Notes under the pieces: generated by a model
What the model was told of the DNA's origin: nothing
The model's database searches: none
What the model saw: only the letters and a program-made list of their open reading frames with translations
DNA from: Talinum fruticosum
Lineage: Eukaryota; Streptophyta; Magnoliopsida; Caryophyllales; Talinaceae
NCBI GenBank assembly: GCA_021018815.1
Contig: JAITYX010000054.1
Coordinates: forward strand, 3,286,001-3,350,000
Direction of reading: 5' to 3'
Length of the DNA: 64,000 bases
Made by a program: the position numbers and the translations under genes
In this document: in pieces, positions 1-10,624 of the stretch
How the letters are laid out: every line of letters starts with the position of its first letter
Numbering within the stretch: position 1 is the stretch's first letter

Positions 1-151
1 GACCTTTCCGACAATAATTGCTAAAATAAAATAATTAATAAAACCGCCATTTAAACTTTACCTAATTCACTTTAAATCATATTTAATAAAACTCGGAAAT
101 CTTAATAAAAGGTTCATCCCCATTTTCAAAATCATCTTGTCTCTTCAAAAA

Positions 152-1042
152 TCAAAAGCTTTCTAAAACCCTACGCCAAAACATTCGTAGGAAAGCTTGG
201 TGCGGTCCGCCGGCCGTGGCTCCTACAACATGGTGACGGGGATTTTCGAGTACCATGATATCCGGTATAGTGAATTTGCAGGGTAGTTTTCCTTTGGGGA
301 TTGAAGTGAATCCCATGAGATCAAAGTAGTGACCCTTGAACACGACACATTCTCTTAGAATTTTCTCTATCCGATCATATGGGAAGCCTTTACCCTCCAT
401 CCGGTGAGGAAGTAGGTGAAGTTCTCTTTGTCCCCTTGTTTGATCAACTCCAAGTCTTTAAGGGTGATAGGTATATCGGTGTTATAGGAATATTGGTGTA
501 AGAAGTCCTTGCACGTATAAGCCCAATTAGTGAACTTGCGTGGGTCAACAACATTGTACCACTTGATTACATCACTATCGCATGTCCACGGGAAAATGAT
601 GTAGTAAGTGTCGTCGAGTACATTCTTAAGAGTCATTGCTCCTATGAAGTTGTGAACGTTTGTGGACACCAAAAAGTCATTAGGATAAGATTGAGAGTTT
701 CGGATATGGTTTCTATTTTCCGATCTTGAGCCTCATTCCACGCTTCCATTTTAATTGAGGATTCGTTAAGTAAGGTATGGATGGGAGATTGTTGATTATC
801 CATTGGAGGGAATTGATTTTAGGTACTCGTCCTACGACATAAGATTGATTGGACCGGTGTTGTGTGCATCGAGGTTGGTCGTACTGGCATAGATCGAGGT
901 GTAGAGCGAGGGAAGAGGTACTAGACTCTTTATTGAGGTACTCTAATCTTTTGGAGCTCGGATTCCGACGAAACACAATTGCGGTAGGATTCCCAATTCT
1001 GCAACCTAAAGGATAACCGCTTAGGACTATGTGTAGGAACAT
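152..1042 (-). pseudogene. Tat/Ogre-like gag remnant
   Basis: Three minus-strand open pieces (1042-713, 672-367, 400-152) in different frames carry Ty3/gypsy capsid features. The middle piece has IKWYN, then W..(..)DFLHQY, then a stretch ending GWRVKAS, the usual order around the capsid of plant Tat gag (family WY...W..L...F...QY...WR.KA). The last piece contains KFTIPDI, which in related gag proteins normally lies before, not after, the WYN block, so the pieces look rearranged. Gag would form the cytoplasmic virus-like particle. Frameshifts and the missing zinc knuckle make it non-functional. Confidence 0.55.
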
Positions 1043-1159
1043 CGACTTTTAGAAGGAAGGAACTCAAGTGCAAGACCTGAAGAAACTAAGAAAGAAAGAA
1101 TGCTTTTTATTTTGATGCATATAAAAAATGCAAAGCAATTAAAATGGAATGTAATGATG

Positions 1160-1580
1160 CTAATGACTTAGTTTAGGGATTATTTTTATTTGGCTAATGC
1201 ACAAATGAACTTATCTAAATTGGGATGAAGTTGTTTTGGCTAAAACGCAAAAATGGAATTAGAAAATGGACTCAACTCTATTAGAGATGATTTTACTTTG
1301 GCTAGAAACCGCAAATATGAACTCACCTAACTAAAGATCAATTTATTTTGGCAAAAAATGCGAAAAATTGAAACGCAAATATGGATGCACCTAATTTGAG
1401 ATGAATTTTATTAGTGCTAAAATGTAAGAATGATATGCAAATATGGATCAACTAATTTGAGATGAATTTTATTTTGGCTAGAAAGCAAAAATGAAATATA
1501 AATATGGACTCACCTAATTGGAGATGAATTTATTTTGGCTAAAATGCAAAAATGCTAGAAGTCAAAACCTTAAAAAAGCT
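1160..1580 (-). repeat. Leader tandem repeats of the Tat-like element (about 55-60 bp unit)
   Basis: About seven diverged copies of a unit built around 'gactcacctaatt.gagatgaatttattttggctaaaatgc'-type words follow each other. The same unit in reverse complement fills 37430-37900 of the plus-strand Tat element, and one stray copy sits at about 22672-22703. It is therefore a family-specific feature of the untranslated leader, not a satellite. It is AT-rich and has no reading frame. Confidence 0.7.
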
Positions 1581-2291
1581 AAACCGACCGAAAAGAGACA
1601 AGGGTCCTCGGCAACACCTTCCCGGACCGACCAGGGGTGGCCAGTGCCGGCTAAGCCCAAGTAGCCGGTGACTACCAAAAACCTAGACTGAGAGATAAAA
1701 TTTTGGGATGACTCAAAAATGCAATTAATGGACCGAACTAGAAAAGGAAGGCAATTTTTGACTTTCGGCTAAAAATGCACAGATTGCATCGAAAGAAAGA
1801 AATTAATTATTGTATTTTATTTGCACCCATGGAAGGGTTATTTAGCACTCCTAAGCTAACCTAAGGGCTCAAAAGAAGAAGATTAAATACTAAGACAACC
1901 ACATTCATTCAAGCATGCAAATGAAGAAAAAGGGACCACCTAAATAATAAAGGGTCTTTGGTCAAAAGAGGAAAAAATCTAGGTAGGATACATGGTGTCT
2001 CATAATCTAAGAATTTAGTCCTCCGTTAGGTGTACGATAGGAAAAGCATGAATTCTTGTTGCCTCTTGGTAAACCAAGAGAGCGTGCTATGACGGAAGAG
2101 GTACCACCTCCCTAACAATCAAGCTTAAGTTGGGCCCGTTGGGGTTAGCGGTTCAAACCTCCTCTAAAAGATGATCTTAAGGATAAAGCCCGATTATCAA
2201 AATTAAAAGCAAGTATGTTCAAAGCTGCCTACAACATGCCTAATGCAAAACACATTAAGAAAACTCACAACTCAATTTTTCAAGTAACACA
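1581..2291 (-). other. Tat-like untranslated leader (no gene)
   Basis: Non-coding stretch between the tandem repeats and the primer-binding site. It matches 38760-39445 in the same orientation (shared words such as 'gcacccattcaagggtta' and 'cattcattcaagcatgcaaa') and about 36680-37330 in reverse complement. This three-way similarity identifies it as the element's leader. No ORF of note. Confidence 0.6.
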
Positions 2292-2309
2292 TCACCGGTG
2301 GAGTGGCCA
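2292..2309 (-). other. Primer-binding-site-like motif, Tat/Ogre type
   Basis: The minus strand reads TGGCCACTCCACCGGTGA, close to the TGGCGACTCCACTGGGGA motif typical of Tat/Ogre primer-binding sites (usually assigned to tRNA-Arg). It lies where LTR meets leader. Several mismatches show decay. Confidence 0.55.
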
Positions 2310-4179
2310 CTATAAGAACCACCGGCCCAGCCAGTTCGTCCCGCAAGGTGGGGGCCTTTCAAAACGTTAGGGTCGAAGTTTCCCCATGAATGTCGGGTTT
2401 CTTTTTTGAAAATTCATTTTAAAGATGGTTTTGAAATTTCATTAGAAATGCGGATGCACCTCTTATTAAAGTTTTCGATTTTGAAAATTCAATTAGAATG
2501 GCTTAAGCAAAATAACGATTGGCAATTTTATTAATTTTATTTTATAAATTAATTTTAGAAGCCTTCGGATATTATTCATAATTTAGGAATATAAAAAATT
2601 TAATTCAATTGTGTTGTAAGGCTTTTGGGCCAAAATAGTGTGAAAACATCGGTTTGGAACAAAGCCTTGCCCGGTGACTATCCGGCCGCGGCAAGAACCA
2701 ACAGCAGTATATTCATCGGCATCGGCCATGGGCCAAGATTGAGGGGTCGATCTCGGTCCATGGCTCAAGTTTTCAAGAATAAAATTTATGTTTTTGCTAT
2801 TTTAAATCGAAATACCGAGGTGTACTTTTAAGAGAAATGAAAAAAGAGAAAAGAGGGTCGATAGTCGGGTTTTAGAAGTAAAAACTAACAAAAATAAAAA
2901 CAATGTCTTCTAATCTTAGTATGGAAAAACTAAGCTTGAAAGAGGTTCAAAATTGACTCCATTGGTTTAGAACCAAGAATCCAGATTCGGGGAATAGGTA
3001 TGAAATGTAGGGATAAGCCTTTCCATTCCACTTGTCAACAAAAGACCTTTACTAATTTGAGTTGTAAGTTTATGAAATACATTTCAAACAAGCACACAAC
3101 ATGTCATACAGAAATTTAAATAAACCAAATAGGTGAAGAAAGAGATAAAACAAGTAAGAAAGAAATAAAGGAAAGCGATAAAGGAAAGTGAAAAAAAAGC
3201 AATAAAATAACTTACAATGGGCGGGAGGAAATAAAAATAATTACATCCTTGAATCCACAATACGTGAAAGAGATAAAATGCGATAATTTAAATTAACTAT
3301 TGGAGGCTGCAAAGGAATTGAACGCCCTTAGGTTGTCCCACCTTCGATCTTATGTCGAACTGGATGAGGAAGCATGATAGTGGATGAAAAAGTTCTGAAA
3401 GGGGCTTTTTGTGAACTTAGTGGAGGTAGAACAATGTAAGGAAATAATGAGAATGTTTGGTGGAGCGATGATTAGCGGAAAGTGAGCCAATAGATCATAA
3501 TACCAAATAGCATTGAGTAACTCTTAGCCTAAATTCAGCAATGTTTGGTGGAGTGATGACTTTGCAACTTTTAGGTTTAAGATGCGGTAATATAAGGCAC
3601 TCCCGCACATGATTGCACACATTATCAAGTGTTGACTTTGTAGTTCTCCGAGATAGGGATCATGGGAGAGAAGACGAGGGATAGACAACGTGACAGCGAG
3701 GGAAAGGGACCGCACTCATAGAAGTGTTATCTATGTGAATAAAGAAGTTGCAAATCTCGGAATGTCTTTAAATTCTAATAAGGACAAATATTTTGGAAAA
3801 CCTATTCAAGAGCTTGACATGTCGAACGAGTAAGCGTTGCATGCCTAGTTATCGACTTCTCCTCAAGAATGTATGGATCATCCTTTTTCTCTCTAGGAAA
3901 GTACCATTTGTTATTTGTAAATTGTATCCTTAATGGCTCAATGTCCACATATAGCTGAAAGTGTTGAATGATCACTAGGTCTCTGTCACCTATGGAAGCG
4001 AGGATTACTCTTTGAATATGTTCTATGTTTATAATCTGTATAATTTTATTTAATCGAAATATTGTGTTATACTTTTATTTATGAACTCTATTTATGTATG
4101 AATAAAAAGTATATTGTATTTCGGGTGTGTAATTTTATATTTACGTTAAATAGGTGTAATTTCTAATTTTATTTTATTA

Positions 4180-5362
4180 AAACAAAAATATAATTAAAAA
4201 AGAATTAAGATTACCGATCGTTTTTAAAATGATCGAAAGTTATGTGAAATTATTTTTAAAATTTCCAACCGAATAAAAAGGGTTGGAAAAATTACGAACT
4301 ACTTTATGAAAACGAGTTGGAAATATTACTAAAAAGTTACGTCTGAGGTACCTCGAGTTCTTGTCTAACTATTTTTTTGAGCCAAAGTTCGGAAAAATGA
4401 TTTTAAATCCCCTTAAATTATGGTGTAAACTATGTTAGTGGCCCAAATCCAGCTGATGACATCGGAAAATCGAGTCTTTAGGCGGGATTTTTAAAAATTA
4501 GAGTTAGAAGCCCAAATTTACCTTCAACTTCATCCACTTCCCCTCTCAAAGTCTCTCTCTTCTCTCTTTCTCCGAATCCGCCATGGCAATGGCCTCAAAG
4601 AGCTCCACCATTATAGAGCACCTAAAATGTAGGAAACCCATAATACCCCCATGTCTACCGAGACTAGCAAATCCAATTCCCAACGCAAATATCTCTTCAA
4701 TCAACCTATTAACTCACTCGCAAATTCCTCTCTCCTCCTCTCAAGTTCGGCCAAATCGTGAAGTTGGGTTTGCTTTGGCGAGCATTTCCGGCCAAGGAGA
4801 AGCGTCGGTTGTGAGAGAGAGTAACAAAAAGGGGGAGAGAAGCGAGAACAAAGAGGCACAAACAAAGAGGGGGCGATGACGGACGAGAGAGAGGAAGATC
4901 GAGAATGGGAAGTGAGAGGGACAGAGAGAGAAAAGTGAAGAGGGAGATTGGGAACAAGACAAACGGCGAGAGAACGAGAGAACAGAGAGTAGGGGATAGG
5001 AGAGTGATGAAGAACAAGTAGAGAAGATGAACAGAGAACGAGAAGCCATTACGAGAGACAGAGAAAGAGTCGAGAGCACGGGATGAGAGAGGGAAGAAGG
5101 AGAGATAGAAAAAGTGTCAACTAAGATAGAGAGACATAAATGATGGGAAGGTTTTTCGACCGTTATTTGCGGTGGGTAAAATGTTTAGTAATTACCAACC
5201 TTTTTATGTAAAACTTTAATGTAAAATGATCGATAAAAATTTCCGACCAAGGTTTTTCCCACTCGCAAAAAGGTTGGAAAAACGGTCGGAGACTTTTTAC
5301 CAACCGTTGAATGAATTAAAACGGTCGATGATCGGTCACTAATTTCATGTTTTCTTGTAGTG
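4180..5362. mobile_element. CACTA transposon end inside the Tat LTR (non-autonomous or truncated)
   Basis: 5343-5362 ends ...TTTTCTTGTAGTG, the reverse complement of the common CACTA terminus CACTACAAGAAAA. Inward from it are subterminal repeats built on GGTTGG/CCAACC and CCGACC words (5150-5330). Similar words occur at 4200-4330, so the two blocks may flank an internal segment. No transposase is visible. The left terminal repeat was not found, so size and target duplication are unknown. Confidence 0.55.
4583..4879 (+). CDS. Hypothetical 98-aa ORF within the CACTA remnant
   Basis: The ORF opens MAMASKSST with a good plant start context (ccgccATGGca) after a CT-rich leader (4540-4580), as in many plant mRNAs. 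The first ~70 residues are of ordinary composition. The C-terminal third (EASVVRESNKKGERSENKE...) runs into GA-rich low-complexity DNA (4800-5125) and is probably not real protein. No known domain recognised. It could be the first exon of a host gene captured by the CACTA element, a decayed transposon leader, or chance. Nothing shows that it is expressed. Confidence 0.25.
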   Translation: MAMASKSSTIIEHLKCRKPIIPPCLPRLANPIPNANISSINLLTHSQIPLSSSQVRPNREVGFALASISGQGEASVVRESNKKGERSENKEAQTKRGR

Positions 5363-5583
5363 ACCATCCAAAATGCGAGAATGAGACCAACTAGAAAATT
5401 AGAAAAAAATCGGATAAAATCGGCTTCAACCGGAAATCCCCAGGAAGGGCTGAGGATCGCGTCGCCATCTTCAAAACGAAAATAGGTTTGTGGGCTGGCC
5501 CAAAGCAAAGACAACTGATTTTTGGTGCTAAGGGTTTTTGTGCTTTACCGGCTTCCGTTACGAAATAAAAGAGATAAGAGTGA

Positions 5584-6945
5584 CATGTTTTCGGTGTCTA
5601 CAACAGGGCACCGCTTTTAGCCGATCATGTGAAGATGAGTGTGAGAGAAGTCGTGATAAGGAAAGGCAACTGTGAATTGCCGATCCGGTCACTCGGACCT
5701 CCGAATTGTTGACGAACTGGTCAACACTTTTGTTGCTTGGCCCAAGAGTTTGGTCATCCTCTTTACGATAATTCATTTTTAAAATATTAGATTTAACTCG
5801 TTGTTAATATTATGCATATATATTTCTAATTTGTGTTATTAAGGTCAAACTAGGATATTGGGGACAAATCGAGAATGGGATGAAGGGCACTCCAACTCCC
5901 TCAATTGGCACAAGCAAGAATCCATCAACGCTCGATCGTCGTCTAAAGCGGTCCCTCTCCTACCCATTCACGAGTCATATACGAAATTGTGTTTTACTCT
6001 GCAAAGTTTTGTGAAGTCTTTGTCGGAAGAAACAACGTTGGAAATCAAAGCGCCATGTCACGTGTTTGGGGTATTTAACGAGGACAATGAGGACATGACC
6101 GTAAATGTCTTCTCGGATGACATAATGCAATTTTTGCAGATACAAGAGATTGGCGTATCCGCTATTATGCTTGGCATTATTTGAGTTACTATATTTATAA
6201 GTTCATTTTTTAATTGTTAATTTCCATTTCTAACTATATACAATTAATGTGTAATAGGTGGACTTACAAAACAGGAAACGAGTCGGTTCGGTTTCTCAAC
6301 CCTAATGCCTTTCAAGCAATAGGCCGGGGAACTTAGGTCCGAACCGATTACATCTTGAGAGTCATGAAAAAGAATGTGTAGAAAAATGTTACTTGGTGCC
6401 GCTCATTGAGTGGTAAGTGTACAAATAAACTTAAATGAAGTTTTAATGGTGTTATATATTTATGAAATGTTATTTGTGTCGGTGTAGGTCACACTTGGAT
6501 GCTTACTGCCGTATTTTTGAGGAGCAATATTGCGTACTGGCTCGAGCCACTGGGTCATACCGTGAGGAAAGATATATGGACTGTACTCGACTCCTAAGTT
6601 CTAACCTTAATCATTTTAAGCTCTTTTATTAAGTATTCTTTTCAATTTTATGTTAATTTGAATTTTATTTTCCGATTGAAAAATAGTGCTCTCGTAATGT
6701 AGTATTGTACGAGAGGCTTGAGAGGCTCACGTGTGAAATCAAACCCATATATTGTCCCCATAAAGGTGAGGTTACGTTGCTTAGCATTAAATTTAATTTT
6801 ACATTTCATATGACTTCCTAACTACATAAAGTACTAATAAATTGTCCATGTGTTGGAAATTTTATAATTTTAGTGCCACAAACAAAAGAGGAACGTGGAG
6901 TGTGAGTTCTACTCTAAAATACATGAAAGAGATTGTGAACCAGCT
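5584..6945 (+). pseudogene. Ulp1-like C48 cysteine protease, first part
   Basis: Intron-split coding segments of a Ulp1/SENP-type (C48) protease of the kind carried by plant transposons. Visible blocks: FVAWPKSLVI (about 5728-5757); the segment ending in DIMQFLQIQEIGVSAIMLGII (ORF 5858-6184); an exon with FLNPNAFQA (about 6290-6320); one reading S/HLDAYCRIF where the protease family has HW.L (about 6487); and ...NVECEFY... (about 6888-6908), matching the VECGYY block that holds the catalytic cysteine. In-frame stops and frameshifts break it. It stops at 6945, where Copia-1 inserted within the codons following IVNQL. Such proteases normally remove SUMO; a role in transposition is only inferred. 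Confidence 0.6.
6941..6945. repeat. Target site duplication of Copia-1, left copy (cagct)
   Basis: cagct directly precedes the LTR and is repeated at 20183-20187 right after the other LTR. Confidence 0.9.
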
Positions 6946-7859
6946 TGAAGGTTTGCTCTTGGAGAGACTAAGTCCCCCTAAAAGGGGGCTGAATAGGGTG
7001 ATGACGAAATTTGAACAAAGAATGGAATATTAAACTCTAAAACCGACTTTGAAACAATCCGAGTATAAATTGGACTCGGAAAAGTGTTAACTCGTAAAAT
7101 ACGTGAAAACCCTCCTTGGGCGGAAAACCACTGGTCAGTGCTAATCCAAGCACCATGTCAAATCCAGTATTTTGAATCCACAAAATATAGTAGAAAGACT
7201 TAACCATAATTGCTTCCTTAGACAATTCCTTACATGATTTTCCTAGACTCGAAGTTCCCTTATCTTATCTAGTACTTCCTAACCGAGGTAACCTTTACGA
7301 TTACGGACAACTAAGCTGAGTTAACCCTTACATTACTTAGAAAATAATTTAATTGAGATAATTAAGTGCCTAATTATTTAAGTCCTGAAGGAGTGGAATT
7401 TTCTAAGTCTAATATCCATTATACTCAAATTCCATCCGAGTTAGTCTAGAAGTAAAACAAGCCCGATAAAGATTATCAGATTCAAGAAAATTAATCTAGA
7501 CAAGCACAGTTCAAACGAAACATGCTGACTTAGAATTAACACCGTAATTCATCAAAACTTATAATAATAAATCAGACTCGAGTTTATGCACGTTAGAGCA
7601 AATGTTTGAACATGCGATAAGTCCGAGTGTCTCGGAACTATGTGTGAAAAGATAAGCAAGAGTATGCTTTTTAAGTCGATCAGAATCAAGTGAAAACATA
7701 TGCAATAGTTTACGTAACACTTAGAAAAGATTCTATATCACTCAGAAAAGTTTCTAAAGCACTTAGAATGACTTGTAATCAAAACTTACAAGAGATGAAG
7801 CCTATACCTGATTCCTTGATGGTGCTCGGAATGATATACCTACAAAGTCCGAGTCTTCA
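6946..7859 (-). repeat. 3' LTR of Copia-1, with an internal ~600-bp deletion
   Basis: 914 bp against 1514 bp for the partner at 18669-20182. Alignment by eye jumps at about 7335 from 'gttaaccctta' to 'gaaaataatttaatt', skipping the equivalent of about 19041-19650. The missing part includes the TATA box and the transcription-start region. Ends retain TG...CA. Confidence 0.9.
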
Positions 7860-7873
7860 ATCTCCCCTTTTTA
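7860..7873 (-). other. Polypurine tract of Copia-1
   Basis: The minus strand reads AAAAAGGGGAGAT immediately before the 3' LTR, the expected place and composition for priming plus-strand DNA synthesis. Confidence 0.85.
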
Positions 7874-8299
7874 TGAAAGGCATTCCATACTTAGATAGAA
7901 ACATTGTTAGTGACATAGATCTTATTTTTCATTCTTTCTCAAGAAATAAGTCAAAGAAACGAGTGCAAATAAGCTTACTGATATAAGTGATTGAAACTTA
8001 GATTCTATCGGAGCAAGTAAGCTTAGATTGCATTAGTGCTAAAAATTGAAGTATCGGAGCAATGATAGACCGAGTTGTTGAATCGGAGCAAAAACAATTA
8101 CTGAGCAAGAAATTGAAACTCAAAAATAAGTGAAACTCGTAAAGTAATAAGCATGAAACCGAAACTTCATTAATATTCATAATAAGTATATACACAAAAG
8201 AGGGTGAGAGAAACTCCCCTAAACAGGATAAGAAATTTCTAAATTTTCTCCCCTTGCCTTTCAAAGAAAAAAACAAAAAGAGGAAGAATATATCAAGAG

Positions 8300-9969
8300 G
8301 ATACAAATTTGTATGTTTGGAAAAAAAAAATTTAAAACAGAAAAAGAAAATTTCTAAGATAAAGGGGAGAGAGCAATCTGAGTCGAGGATGTTGGACGGG
8401 TAATGCACCTTCGCCGATAAGATCGTGAAGTTGTAGACGAACAAGGCGGGGCAGCACTGGTATCTCCGGAATGGGCTCGGCTCCGAGTGGCTGACCCGGA
8501 ACTAAGTCGTCTAGAGGTTCTTCCTCTTGGAACTCGGCCGAGGGAGGTGCTAGCTCTGCTGGCTGAGTGACCATGGTCAGCAGGGTTGTCCGACCCACTC
8601 GGACTCACTGTTTGAGTTGATCATTTCGAGGTTGGAGTGCTTGGAGCACCTTGGCCCTCGACTGCTTCGGCTCCTATTTCTTATTCCTTCTCCCCTTCTT
8701 CTTTCTCCTCAAAGGGAGCTGCCTCGACCGCAGAGCTTTGCTTCTTCTCCTTCTTATCCTTCTTCTTCCCCTGCGAAGGGGATTTGGCTGGACTCGAGGA
8801 TGCTTCGATGTATCCGAGTCGACCGGATCTGAGCCGCCTTGGAGCACCTTTCGTGAAGGAGATCAATCATCTCTCTTTGCTCCTTGACCAGTGCTTTCAT
8901 CTTGAGAATCACATCTTGCTGCTCTCCGATTTAGGATTGAGCAGTTTTCTAATTGATGGTGATAGACTGAAAAACAATCTTGAATGAAAGGAGGGTGTCC
9001 TTGAATTCGGTGGACACCGAGGAGAGCTTGTCCATCACTACGGTGGACAAAGCAAAAGAAAGAATTTGAGAAACACCTGAAGTGGAGGCGCCACCAGGTG
9101 GAGGAGGTAGAGAAAGAGTGGATTGTGTCCGAGTCCGAGGCGGAGAAGGGGGCCTCGGTTCTGAGCTATGGACCTAGACACCCGGTTGGGTCTCTTGGTA
9201 TCCATACAAAAGAAGTTCCTTTTTGCCAACAACAATAGGAGCCTCGAAACTACTTTAGGATCTGAAGGAAGAGGAGCTTTGAATTGTTTGAAGATTAGGG
9301 TGAGAGGAGCCCCGAAAGGAAGTGGGGTTGACTTCTTGGTGCGAGTCCGAGTAGGCACGGTCGCCATTTGCTCGACTATAGCAGGAAAGAGGTCTACTTT
9401 TAGCCCTCAAGAATGTCATAAAAGGCTTTGAGATGCTTGGAGTTGGGGTTCTCCTTGCTTGAATGCTGAGAGAAGAAGGTCTTCATCAGCAGAAAGCATA
9501 GAAGACGAGCTTCGATTTGAGTTGAGTCACGGAGTAGTTTTTACGTGACCCGAGAAATTCTTTGGCATATTTTTCAAAGAAATTATCAGGAACCTCGTTG
9601 AAAAGTATGGGGTTGCTGTTCAAGAGGAGAGAGGATACTTTGAAGAGACGGTGAAGAAGAGAGGTGTTGATGCGAGCTGTGATGTTTTGAACTCTAGAGG
9701 TGAGGATACCCTCGGAGCTAGAGAGATTGGTGTAAAACTCGAAACGAGTTACGGGTAGATGAACTCGCTGAAACAAAGGAAATTGTAAACCCCTGTTGAT
9801 TTGATGTGAACCAATCATGAAAACTTTGTGGTCGGGAAGAATTTGTCATCCAACGTTAGATGTTGGGTGACAACAATTTTGAGGGATTAGAAGGGCCTTC
9901 CTGGCTTTTAGTTCGAGGTTTCTTAGTTGTAGAACCAAGAAAATCAGGGTGGGAACCTCTTTTCGGCAT
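8300..9969 (-). pseudogene. Extra (env-position) ORF of Copia-1, broken
   Basis: A minus-strand reading frame opens at 9969 with MPKRGSHPDFLGSTTKKPR and continues in shifted pieces: a block around F.FYTNLSSSEGILTSRVQNITARINTSL (ORF 9818-9486), then proline- and lysine-rich low-complexity parts (8866-8354). The same block, with the same start, lies at 44390-45767 in Copia-3, so it is a genuine element gene. It sits between RNase H and the polypurine tract, where Sire/Maximus elements carry an env-like or extra ORF. No convincing signal peptide or membrane span is seen. The KKPR-type basic patch suggests nucleic-acid binding or nuclear import, but this is inference. Confidence 0.55.
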
Positions 9970-10624
9970 GTTTGTATGAAAAGAGAGAGATGAACTTTTG
10001 AGAGAGGGACGAGACGAGAGAGAGATAGCTCGACGAAAGTGAATGAGAAAAAAAAATGAAAGAGAGTTTAGAGCGATCGGTGCTTACTTGAGACTTCTTT
10101 CACTTAGCTTGAGAGTCGGTTCGTGCCTTTAAAATAGTGAGCTTGCTTGAGATGTAGTAGGAGAGATGAGAGAGAGAGTAAGTAGAGAGTAAAGTAGCGA
10201 AATGAAGGAAAATGGATGCTATTTATCGAGAAAGAAATATCCTTCGAGTGTTCGTTCGACTCAACTCTTCCACGATCGCCTTAGACCGATGTGACTGTTC
10301 TTCCGTCCAACGGTTAGAATTCCAGCGATTGTCTCCTAAAGGCTAGTTGTCTGATCGATGCGCAGAGAGAGAGAGAGAAAAAGATAAATTTTAAATGATA
10401 TTTTTGAAATTCTCCACTCATATAGAGATGATTTCGAAGTTTGATGTCCAATTTTCTCAAAATCCGAGTCGACTCAGTGAAGTCTCCGAGTGACTCGAAA
10501 TAGCAAGCAAACCATAACTCATAGCTCGGTATCACTGGTTCAACTGAACTAATGGCTATCAAAGAGAGAAAGCATATAACATATAATCATGCAATGTAAT
10601 TTCACTTAGAAAAGCATATAATTA
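9970..10624 (-). other. Copia-1 spacer between RNase H and the extra ORF
   Basis: Non-coding, with a short GA run near 10363-10380. It matches 45768-46430 in Copia-3, so it belongs to the element. No gene seen. Confidence 0.6.

Larger units (their letters stand above)
1..5583 (-). mobile_element. Tat/Ogre-like Ty3/gypsy element, right part (leader, gag remnant, long LTR)
   Basis: Reading the minus strand from 5583 leftwards there is a long LTR starting TGTAGACACCG (right end 5573-5583), a primer-binding-site-like motif at 2292-2309, a leader with tandem repeats, and a broken gag at 152-1042. That order is the 5' half of a Tat/Ogre-lineage element; pol would lie beyond base 1. To the right the sequence switches at 5584 to a CACTA protease gene, so the element appears to have inserted into that transposon. 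The LTR holds a CACTA end at 5362. The lineage call rests on gag motifs, the TGTAGACACCG start and the binding-site motif; exact boundaries are inferred. Confidence 0.65.
2310..5583 (-). repeat. 5' LTR of the Tat-like element, interrupted by a CACTA end
   Basis: The minus-strand LTR starts TGTAGACACCG at 5583 and ends near 2310 beside the primer-binding site. Its 2830-3230 part matches, in reverse complement, the LTR of the plus-strand Tat copy at 32870-33306 and 36211-36260 (runs such as 'cctttatcgctttt' and 'tttttgttagttttt'). 5363-5583 is the terminal stretch beyond the nested CACTA. The point where LTR gives way to CACTA on the left, between about 3700 and 4200, could not be fixed. Confidence 0.5.

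Noticed and set aside
2583..2831. Short ORFs on both strands near 2.6-2.8 kb
   Set aside because: They lie within the Tat LTR, have no domain and are mutual shadows.
3960..3990. Left CACTA terminus at 'cactaggtctctg' (about 3975)
   Set aside because: It does not match the CACTACAAGAAAA terminus seen at 5362, and flanking bases do not form the expected 3-bp duplication.
8332..8987. Overlapping ORFs on both strands as separate genes
   Set aside because: They overlap the broken extra ORF of Copia-1 in other frames; the homologous stretch in Copia-3 does not keep them.
9486..9818. A true viral envelope gene
   Set aside because: Position is env-like, but no signal peptide, membrane span or glycoprotein features can be seen, so only 'extra ORF' is claimed.
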